DNA of 46,302 nt from Myxococcales bacterium (GTDB lineage Bacteria; Myxococcota_A; Polyangia; Haliangiales; Haliangiaceae), in contig CANKMW010000078.1 in NCBI GenBank assembly GCA_947483555.1, forward strand, positions 1-46,302. The letters run 5' to 3'. A program made the position numbers and the translations under genes. Position 1 is the first letter of the stretch; each line of letters starts with the position of its first letter. The notes under the pieces are model-generated. The model was not told the DNA's origin. It was given only the letters and a program-made list of their open reading frames with translations, and did not search any database. This document shows, piece by piece, positions 39,166 to 46,302 of this stretch.

Positions 39166-39921
39166 ATGGGCCACGACACCGACACCGACCACGACCACGG
39201 CCACGTTCACGGACCCGGCCACCGTCACGGCCACAGCCACGGGGACGGTCCCGGCGACTTCGCGGGTCGCGAGCCCCAGCGACGGCGCGACTACGACGCG
39301 CGGTCGTTCACCGTCGGCATCGGCGGTCCGGTCGGCAGCGGCAAGACCGCGCTGGTGCTGGCGCTGTGCCGCGCCCTGCGCGACCGGGTCGCGCTCGGTG
39401 TGGTGACCAACGACATCTACACGCGCGAGGACGCCGAGTTCCTGCACCGCCACCAGGCCCTGGCCCGCGAGCGGATCCGCGCCGTCGAGACCGGCGGTTG
39501 CCCGCACGCGGCGATCCGTGAGGACGTCAGCCTCAACCTGCTGGCGCTCGACGACTTGATGGCCGACCTGAACCCCGAGCTGCTGATCGTCGAGAGCGGG
39601 GGCGACAACCTGACCGCCCAGTTCTCGCGCGAGCTCGCCGACTACACGATCTACGTCATCGACGTCGCCGGCGGCGACAAGGTGCCGCGCAAGGGCGGCC
39701 CGGGCATCACGCAGTCGGACCTGCTGGTCATCAACAAGACCGATCTCGCGCCCCACGTCGGCGCCAGCCTCGATGTCATGGCCCGCGACGCCGCCGCCAT
39801 GCGCGGCACCGGGCCGGTGGTGTTCGCCCAGGCGGTCCACGGCGCCGGCGTCGCCGACATCGTCGAGCACCTCCTCGGCGCCTGGCGCGCGGCGGTCGCG
39901 GGTTCGACGCAAAGGATCTGA
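39166..39921 (+). CDS. ureG: Urease accessory GTPase UreG with His-rich N-terminus
   Basis: 251 residues. A nickel-chaperone GTPase (SIMIBI class): P-loop GGPVGSGKTALV (about 52-63), DIYTREDAEFL, metal-binding GGCPHAAIRED, Walker B-like LLIVESGGDNL and the guanine-specificity motif NKTDLAP. The first 25 residues contain nine His interleaved with Asp and Gly (HDHGHVHGPGHRHGHSHG), a nickel-binding tail absent from the E. coli/Klebsiella-type UreG but known in some other bacteria. No ureE lies in this cluster, so this tail may store or hand over nickel (inference). A strong ribosome-binding site (GGGGAGGG, 39154-39161) precedes the ATG. Confidence 0.96.
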   Translation: MGHDTDTDHDHGHVHGPGHRHGHSHGDGPGDFAGREPQRRRDYDARSFTVGIGGPVGSGKTALVLALCRALRDRVALGVVTNDIYTREDAEFLHRHQALARERIRAVETGGCPHAAIREDVSLNLLALDDLMADLNPELLIVESGGDNLTAQFSRELADYTIYVIDVAGGDKVPRKGGPGITQSDLLVINKTDLAPHVGASLDVMARDAAAMRGTGPVVFAQAVHGAGVADIVEHLLGAWRAAVAGSTQRI

Positions 39922-39926
39922 CCGGT

Positions 39927-39990
<64 letters not shown>

Positions 39991-40007
39991 GAGCAGGGGC
40001 GCGGTGG

Positions 40008-40871
40008 TCAGCCCTTGACGGCGCCGGCGGTGAGCCCGCCGACCAGGAACTTCTGCAGCACGTAGAACAGGATCATCACCGGCACGCTGGTGACGATGGC
40101 GCCGGCGGCGAAGCGGCCCCAGTCGGCGGAGAACTGGCCGACGCTCGACTGCAGGAGCACCGGCAGGGTGTACTTGCCCTCGTCGGTGAGGAAGGTCGAC
40201 GCCATGATGAACTCGTTCCACGCGGTCATGAACGAGAACAGCGCCGTGACCGCGATGCCGGGCCGGGCCAGCGGCAGGACGATCGTGAAGAAGATGCGGG
40301 CCGGGCCGGCGCCGTCGACGCGCGCGGCCTCGAGCAGCTCGCGCGGCAGGCCATCGAAGTAGCCCTTGAGCGTCCACACGCAGAACGGGATCGCCGTGGT
40401 CGAGTACACCAGCACCAGGCCGGTCAGCGAGTTGAGCAGGTGGAGCTGATCGAGCAGCACGTAGAGCGGCAGGATGAGCAGCGAGGCCGGGAACATCTGC
40501 ACCACCAGGAACGTGGTCAGCGCGGTGCGGCGGCCGGGGAAGCGGAAGCGCGACAGCGCGTAGGCGGCGGTGCAGGCCAGGGCGATGCCGACCGCGGTGG
40601 TCGCCAGCGCGACGACGATCGAGGCCAGCGCGTGGTGCACGAACGCCAGCTCGCCGCCGGCGCCGCGCTGGCCGAGCAGGCCGCGGAAGTGATCGAGGGT
40701 GACGTCGTCGGGCACCGGTGACGCGCCGAGCGCGAACTGCCGTCCGGGCTCGAACGCCTTCTTGAGCACCAGCAGCACCGGGTACAGCACCGCCGCGGTG
40801 GCCACCGCCAGCGCGGCGTAGACCGCGATCATCACCACGATCGACGGCGGCCGGGTCCGCGAGGTGGTCAT
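40008..40871 (-). CDS. Sugar ABC permease, MalG-like
   Basis: 287 residues from ATG 40871, which overlaps the MalF-like stop (ATGA); longer upstream readings run through the MalF-like gene. Six helices are predicted. Family features are YALSRFRFPGR (about 100), LPLYVLLDQLHLLNSLTGL, the ATPase coupling loop EAARVDGAGPARIFFTIVLPLARPG (about 190-215), and FMTAWNEFIMA after it. The C-terminus FLVGGLTAGAVKG is the typical MalG ending. It forms the inner-membrane channel with the MalF-like partner and is the last gene of the operon. The substrate is probably maltodextrin or a related sugar, by resemblance only. Confidence 0.93.
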   Translation of the reverse strand: MTTSRTRPPSIVVMIAVYAALAVATAAVLYPVLLVLKKAFEPGRQFALGASPVPDDVTLDHFRGLLGQRGAGGELAFVHHALASIVVALATTAVGIALACTAAYALSRFRFPGRRTALTTFLVVQMFPASLLILPLYVLLDQLHLLNSLTGLVLVYSTTAIPFCVWTLKGYFDGLPRELLEAARVDGAGPARIFFTIVLPLARPGIAVTALFSFMTAWNEFIMASTFLTDEGKYTLPVLLQSSVGQFSADWGRFAAGAIVTSVPVMILFYVLQKFLVGGLTAGAVKG

Positions 40872-42466
40872 GGCGCGTCCTCGGTCTTGCGGGTGACCCG
40901 GGTCCCGAACACCGTCCACAGCAGCAGGATGAGGAAGATGACGGTGCCCATCGCGGCCGCCATGCCGTAGCGCTCGCCGCGCTCGAACGCCCACCGGTAG
41001 GCGTCGGTGACCAGGATGTCGGTCGAGCCGCCCGGCTTGCCGCCCGAGACCAGGAAGATCACGTTGAACATGTTGAAGGTCCAGATCGAACCCAGGATCA
41101 CCGCCGGTCCGAGCGCCGGCCGCAGGTGGGGCAGGGTGATCTGGGTCAGGCGCTGCCAGGCGCTGGCGCCATCGACCTCGGCGGCCTCGTACAGATCGCG
41201 CGGGATCGACTCGAGCGCGCCGAGCGCGACCACCATCATGAACGGGAAGCCGAGCCAGGTGTTGGTGGCGACGTTGGCGGCGAACGCCGTCGCCCACGAC
41301 GAGAACCACGACACGCCGTCGAGGCCGACGCCCTCGAGCAGCGAGTTCACGGCCCCGTACTCGCCCTGGAACATGCCCTTCCAGATCAACGCGGTGATGT
41401 AGTTGGGGATCGCCCACGGCACGATGAGCAGCACGCGAAACAGACCACGGGCCCGCAGCCACGGTTGCCGGAGCGCCAGCGCCAGGGTGGTGCCGATCAC
41501 GACGTGGAAGACCACGTTGGCGCCGGTCCACAGCACGGTGACGCCGAGGATGAACCAGAAGTTGAGCGGGTCGTCGAAGGCGCGGCCGTCGCCCGACAGG
41601 ATGCGACCGAAGTTGTCGAGCCCGGCGAAGGTCCAGGTGCCGTGCTGGTGATCGTAGAAGCCGATGATGAGGCCGACCGCGAACGGCACCAGCACCAGCA
41701 CCAGCATCGCGATCGCCGCCGGGGTCAGGAACGTCAGGGCCACGCGATGCGCGACGATGCCGGCGGCGAACCGATCGGTCAGGCCGCGGGCGTGGCTGAC
41801 CGCGGCGATGGTCGCGACCACGACGACGAACCCGGCCAGCGCGACGCCACCCCACATCCAGGCCGGCACGGCGAGCACGGCGAGGCCGGCGCCGACCCCC
41901 AGCCCGCCGCGACCCGACAGCGCGCCGGCGGCGACCAGCGCGGCGCCCAGCCCGACCACCCCGACCAGCATCAGCCACGGCAGCCCGGCCGGCGCACCCG
42001 GCGGGGCGGTCACCGCGATCGAGGGACCGCGGGCGGTCGCGACCGCGGCCATGGCGCGGCCGCTGCCGTCGGGCAAGAGGGCCACGAACGCACCCTCGCG
42101 ATCGAAGCGCGCCGCGGCGTCGTAGAGCAGCTTGTCGGTCGCCGGCGCCGCCGGGCCGCCGAGCCCCCGCTCGCGACCACCGTCGACGACCCGGCGTCGG
42201 GCCAGGAACGGATGGTCCTTGCTGGCCACCGCCGGACGGACCACGCCGGTCGCCGTGGTCGCGTGCATGGGCGCTTCGCCGCGCGCCACCGCCTGCGCCG
42301 CGGCCAGCGCGCGGTCGCGCTCGCGACGAGCGAACTCGTGGTTGCGATCGCGGACGAACGCGGTGAGCAGCACCATCCACACCAGCAGCGCCACGACCCC
42401 GGCGTCGCGCAGCGCGGCGCGCACCGGTGGCCGGGGTGGAGGCGGGGTCGTCATCTCGGCGCTCAC
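40868..42466 (-). CDS. Sugar ABC permease, MalF-like, with long N-terminal region
   Basis: 532 residues from GTG 42466 (ATG 42454 is possible). A first helix (about 22-38) precedes a periplasmic region of about 120 residues with no known motif; three hydrophobic segments follow (about 162-225). The MalF core starts at about residue 235 (ALTFLTPAAIAMLVLVLVPFAVGL) and contains LDNFGRILSG, the helix VPWAIPNYITALIWKGMF, the coupling loop EAAEVDGASAWQRLTQITLPHLRPA and IFLVSGGKPGGSTDILVTDAYRWAF. E. coli MalF (514 residues) also has extra N-terminal helices and a large periplasmic loop, but the extra domain here is placed before the core. It starts 4 bp after the binding-protein gene. Confidence 0.92.
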   Translation of the reverse strand: MSAEMTTPPPPRPPVRAALRDAGVVALLVWMVLLTAFVRDRNHEFARRERDRALAAAQAVARGEAPMHATTATGVVRPAVASKDHPFLARRRVVDGGRERGLGGPAAPATDKLLYDAAARFDREGAFVALLPDGSGRAMAAVATARGPSIAVTAPPGAPAGLPWLMLVGVVGLGAALVAAGALSGRGGLGVGAGLAVLAVPAWMWGGVALAGFVVVVATIAAVSHARGLTDRFAAGIVAHRVALTFLTPAAIAMLVLVLVPFAVGLIIGFYDHQHGTWTFAGLDNFGRILSGDGRAFDDPLNFWFILGVTVLWTGANVVFHVVIGTTLALALRQPWLRARGLFRVLLIVPWAIPNYITALIWKGMFQGEYGAVNSLLEGVGLDGVSWFSSWATAFAANVATNTWLGFPFMMVVALGALESIPRDLYEAAEVDGASAWQRLTQITLPHLRPALGPAVILGSIWTFNMFNVIFLVSGGKPGGSTDILVTDAYRWAFERGERYGMAAAMGTVIFLILLLWTVFGTRVTRKTEDAP

Positions 42467-42470
42467 GGTA

Positions 42471-43654
42471 CTACGGCGCCTCGTAGGCGCGGATCTCGCC
42501 CGCCGCGCGCTCGAGCGCGTCGGTGGGACGGGCGGCGCCGGAGACCACGCTGCCGAGCGCGTTCTTGTACGGCGTCCACACCGCGCGCATCAGGGGGACG
42601 GCGGGCATCGGCACGGTGTGGTCGAGCTGGCGACGGAAGGCGCCCAGCACCGCGTCATGAGCCAGCTCGCCAGCGTAGGCGCGCCGGTTGGGCACCACCT
42701 GACGGGCCCGCGTCGCGCGCAGGGTCGCCGACTCGTCGCCGGCGAGCGCCAGCATGACCTCGATCGCCGCCACCTTGTCATGAGCCCGCGCCGACATCAG
42801 CACCCCCTCGGCGCCGAGGAACGGCGCCGCCGGCCGGCCGGTCGCCGACACCATCGGCAAGGTGGTGACCATCCACGGCACGCCCTCGGCGATGTCGCCC
42901 TGGAACCACGGCCCCGACATCGCCATCGCCGCCTTGCCCTCGTTGAACAGGGTCGCGGTCAACGCCACGTCGGCGTCGCGGGGCACCACCTCGCGCTCCA
43001 CCAGCTGGCGCGCGAACGCCGCCGCCGCCACCGCCGACGGCGTCGCGATGGCGGCCTTGCCGCTGGCATCGAGCGCCACGCCGCCGAAGCCGTGCAGCCA
43101 CGGCGCGTGGCCGTAGAGATCGTCGACCGGATAGGAGAGCGGAAACACGCCGCGGGCCCGCAACGCCGGCGTCATCGCCAGTAGCTCGTCGGTCGTGCGC
43201 GGCGGCGTCGCGACCAGATCGGTGCGTACGTACAGCGCCAGCGACTTCACCGCCAGCGGCAGCCCCCACAGCGAGCCCTGATACGCCATCGCGGCCAGGG
43301 CGTCATCGGCCCACGCGTCGGCGGTCGGCTCGTCGATCCAGAACTCGATGGGTTCGAGCAGGCCCGACGCGACCCAGTCGCCGATCCGGTCGTGCGAGTA
43401 CACGAACAGATCGGGGCCGTTGCCGTTGGGGATCGCGCTGGTGATCTTGTCGGCGAACGAGTCGTACGGCACCGCGACCAGCCGCAAGGTGTGATCGGGA
43501 TGGGCCTGGTTCCAGCGCGCCGCGACCTCCTCGAGCGCCACCCGCTCATCGCCGCCGTAGGCGTGCCACAGCGTGACGGCGTCGTCGCCGCGCCGGCCGC
43601 AGCCGGAGCCCGCGGTGGCCGCAGCCACCGCCAGCAGGATCGCCGCCCGGCCGG

Positions 43655-43658
<4 letters not shown>
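42471..43658 (-). CDS. Extracellular sugar-binding lipoprotein, MalE-type (family 1)
   Basis: 395 residues from ATG 43658, which overlaps the stop of the ATPase gene (ATGA). The signal TGRAAILLAVAAATAGSGC ends in a lipobox; an upstream in-frame start would prepend a basic, non-signal stretch. SBP_bac_1 features: VTLWHAYGGDERVALEEVAARWN, PNGNGPDLFVYSHDRIGDWV, GLPLAVKSLALYVRTDL, FNEGKAAMAMSGPWF and PAAPFLGAEGVLMSA. The aromatic residues of the GPWF and WHAY segments are typical of maltodextrin binders. It delivers sugar to the MalF/MalG-like channel. Being a lipoprotein rather than a free periplasmic protein is not unusual outside enterobacteria. Confidence 0.93.
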
Positions 43659-44746
<1,088 letters not shown>

Positions 44747-44761
44747 GGTGGACCTCTCGAT

Positions 44762-44777
44762 AGCAACCCCCTTGCCA
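44762..44777 (-). promoter_or_regulatory. Sigma-54-like -24/-12 sequence upstream of the MalK-like gene
   Basis: Minus strand TGGCAAGGGGGTTGCT matches the TGGCACG-N4-TTGCW consensus with one difference and has the required GG-N10-GC spacing. A transcript starting about 12 nt downstream would begin only some 5 nt before the ATG and omit the ribosome-binding site, which argues against it. Confidence 0.3.
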
Positions 44778-44822
44778 CGGCGATTACTTACACGATTGCA
44801 GGTGGTTGGGCCCCAGATTGAG

Positions 44823-44855
44823 CGCCGTTCCGTTGCCAATCGCAACAGAACGGCG
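44823..44855. promoter_or_regulatory. Palindromic candidate operator between divergent genes
   Basis: CGCCGTTCCGTTGC, a 5-nt loop CAATC, then GCAACAGAACGGCG: 14-bp arms with one mismatch. It lies 77 bp upstream of the sugar operon and 195 bp upstream of the gene at 45051. The TTGC/GCAA core would suit a LacI-type sugar regulator, but no regulator gene is in the window. It lacks a T run, so a terminator is unlikely. Confidence 0.5.
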
Positions 44856-45050
44856 TTGCCCGTTCGCGCTACCGACGGTCGGCCGCGGTGCGCGACCCTG
44901 ACATGGTTGTCATCACGAGGGGTGTCGAGGGGCTCCCACCGACTGACGGATTTCTGTGGGGTCGCAACCCGAGCCGCGGCGAGTTCCGCACAGTTGCGCG
45001 CCCTGACGGTCAACGGTCGCAGCGGCACACGCGTTGCTGAACGTCACGTC

Positions 45051-45890
45051 ATGCGCCGTCCCCTCGCCGCCCTCGCCACCCTGCTCTCACTCCCCGCGCT
45101 GGCGACGGCGCAACCGGGCGTCGCGCCGGCGGCGGTGCCGGTCGACGCGGTCCCTGCCTACGCGGCCCCCGGCGCGGCGCCGGTCTCGGCCGCGGTCGTG
45201 TCGGCTCCACCGGCCGCGCCGGTCCTGGTCGGCATCGCCCGGCGGCAGGCCGAGGACCCGGCCGCCGACCGCGCCTACCTGGCGCGAACCGCCCTGATCG
45301 CGCCCAGCGGCTCGGTCACGTTCCAGGCCCGCGCGCCGCTGGCGCCCGGCATGCTGGGCCAGGTCAGCGCGTCGTTCGGGCGCTTCGAGCTCGGGGTCGG
45401 CGGCATCCTGATCACCGATGAGGCCGCGGTGCTCGGCCTCAACGCCAAGGTCCAGCTGCTGCGCAGCCGGCGCGCCGCCCTGGCGGCGTCCATCGATCTG
45501 TTCGCGCCGCCCGATGACGACGAGACGCTGTACCTGCCGTCGCTGGTGGCCAGCGTCTGTGCCGACGGCGACGCCTGCAACACCTTGCTTTCGCTCCACC
45601 TGACGGCGATCGGGATCGAAGGCGAGGACGAAGCCCCAGTGTTCGGCGGCGTGTCGTGGTCGATGGGCAAGCGCGGCAAGTTCGTCGGCGAGCTCCACAT
45701 GACCGACGACGACAGCGAGAGCGTGGTCGCCGGCTACCTCGGCGGTCGCTGGGGAACGAACAAGGTCGCGTTCGACGCCGGCATCGGGTTCGGCGGCACG
45801 CTCGACGACGGCAACAGCTGCAGCGACTGCTACGACGACGGTCCCGACATCATCCCGTGGCCGTTCATCGGCCTGTCGGCGCGGATGTAG
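45051..45890 (+). CDS. Exported protein of unknown function, possible outer-membrane protein
   Basis: 279 residues from ATG 45051. The signal peptide is RRPLAALATLLSLPALATAQ, with likely cleavage after ATA. An Ala/Pro/Val-rich linker (about 25-60) follows. The remainder alternates short polar and hydrophobic stretches (SGSVTFQARAPL, GRFELGVGGILITD, KVQLLRSRRAALAAS, ESVVAGYLGGRWGTNKVAFDAGIGFGG) and ends in PFIGLSARM, which resembles beta-barrel strands but lacks a clear terminal Phe. Two Cys pairs (CADGDAC, CSDC) might form disulfides. It diverges from the sugar operon across 304 bp. No family recognised. Confidence 0.7.
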   Translation: MRRPLAALATLLSLPALATAQPGVAPAAVPVDAVPAYAAPGAAPVSAAVVSAPPAAPVLVGIARRQAEDPAADRAYLARTALIAPSGSVTFQARAPLAPGMLGQVSASFGRFELGVGGILITDEAAVLGLNAKVQLLRSRRAALAASIDLFAPPDDDETLYLPSLVASVCADGDACNTLLSLHLTAIGIEGEDEAPVFGGVSWSMGKRGKFVGELHMTDDDSESVVAGYLGGRWGTNKVAFDAGIGFGGTLDDGNSCSDCYDDGPDIIPWPFIGLSARM

Positions 45891-45943
45891 GGCCTGTCCT
45901 GAGCCTGTCGAAGGGCCCGGCGGCAGCGGCGCGCCTTTTTTTT
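45890..45943 (+). terminator. Candidate terminator after the exported-protein gene
   Basis: A GGGCC/GGCCC hairpin and a further GC-rich segment able to pair weakly (GGCG 45919-45922 with CGCC 45932-45935) lead into eight T residues at 45936-45943, the longest T run noticed in the window. Confidence 0.5.
45896..45916. repeat. REP-like unit, short form
   Basis: GTCCTGAGC, CT, then GTCGAAGGGC: the two end modules of the 28112 and 28173 units joined almost directly. Flanking GGGCC and GGCCC can pair around it (45890-45894 with 45914-45918). Confidence 0.75.
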
Positions 45944-46004
45944 CGGTCCGATCGCCCTCACACGGTCGCCAGGCTGGCTCTACGTCGGTGGAGGGTGACC
46001 ACCG

Positions 46005-46302
46005 ATGACCAGGCTACACCGCGACGACAACGATCTCGGCCTCGAGCTTCCGTGGCAGCGCGACGACCGCGCCAGCCCGGGTAAGCGCAGCATGACCCAA
46101 GGGCTGGCGCCCCGCTCGATCGTCTTTCGCGTCGAGAGCGCCGAGGCCGCCCGCGAGATGAACGCCATCCGCTTTCACGGCGACAACGGCAACCAGATCG
46201 AATACTCGGCCATCCCCGACGACCTCAAGGAGCAGGCCGACAAGTGTCGCGAGGAGATGCTCGACCAGCTCAGCATGGTCAACGACGAGCTCACCGAGGC
46301 GA
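46005..46302 (+). CDS. 5' partial gene: N-terminal tag joined to an elongation-factor-G-like segment
   Basis: 99 residues are visible, open to the window edge. The start ATG follows GGAGGG (45989-45994 region) and a GTGACC spacer. Residues 1-35 are polar and include RASPGKRSMTQGLAPR, similar to the PGKRTLTE-type segment at the start of many myxobacterial proteins with DUF4157 (contractile-injection-associated) domains. From about residue 53 the chain (EMNAIRFHGDNGNQIEYSAIP, then DDLKEQADKCREEMLDQL and SMVNDELTEA) closely resembles the part of EF-G (FusA) inserted in its GTPase domain, normally near residues 210-265. The preceding EF-G GTP-binding motifs are absent and are not seen in the other frames upstream. 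It is either a chimeric gene or a fragment captured behind a new start. The 3' part lies outside the window. Confidence 0.6.
   Translation, partial: MTRLHRDDNDLGLELPWQRDDRASPGKRSMTQGLAPRSIVFRVESAEAAREMNAIRFHGDNGNQIEYSAIPDDLKEQADKCREEMLDQLSMVNDELTEA

Noticed and set aside
44823..44855. Palindrome as a rho-independent terminator
   Set aside because: No T run follows on either strand and it lies between divergent genes, where no transcript should end.

Overview
The window is very GC-rich bacterial DNA (third codon positions almost always G or C). It holds about 24 protein genes, no tRNA, rRNA or CRISPR, and many lipoprotein signal peptides. A giant TPR protein, hybrid signalling kinases, a Gld-like ABC system and dense ATGA/GTGA gene overlaps suggest a member of the Myxococcota (deltaproteobacterial lineage, perhaps a Haliangium/Kofleriaceae relative). 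That placement is inference from gene content and style; no marker gene is present to prove it.

Layout. 1-476: two 127-bp arms of a near-perfect inverted repeat around a 222-bp core, cut by the left window edge. 545-2953 (-): hybrid histidine kinase with a degenerate receiver, a normal receiver and a degenerate GGDEF domain. 2998-4413 (+): lipoprotein with a Gly-rich tail. 8218-4449 (-): two overlapping genes for a heterodimeric ABC exporter. 8846-27982 (+): a co-directional block with a 3776-residue TPR protein, a TPR-metallopeptidase lipoprotein, a GAF-GAF histidine kinase and a translationally coupled Gld-like ABC system (ATPase, GldF-GldG fusion, DUF4340-like protein). 28273-34155: a small lipoprotein, a family-5 solute-binding protein, and a converging operon of a second family-5 binding protein with DppB- and DppC-type permeases but no ATPase. 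34298-35089 (-): a lipoprotein with an Asp-Ala linker. 35266-39921 (+): urease cluster ureD, fused ureAB, ureC, ureF, ureG, without ureE. 44746-40008 (-): a maltose-type sugar ABC operon (ATPase, binding protein, MalF-like, MalG-like). 45051-45890 (+): an exported protein. 46005 to the right edge (+): the 5' part of a gene that looks like a short N-terminal tag joined to an internal piece of elongation factor G.

The most unusual structural signal is a set of six intergenic arrays built of hexamers that all fit GGNNNC (or GNNNCC on the other strand), with the middle three bases homogenised separately in each array. They occupy gaps between operons and sometimes end exactly at a stop codon. A second repeat family carries CCTGAGC and GTCGAAGG modules, and one pair lies inside a 211-bp segment flanked by 11-bp direct repeats.

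How the genes work together: coupled starts define four transport systems (an exporter, a Gld-like ABC complex, a peptide-type importer that must borrow ATPases, and a sugar importer) and a nickel-dependent urease whose metal delivery probably relies on a His-rich UreG. Two histidine kinases have no dedicated response regulator beside them, although the first carries its own receivers.
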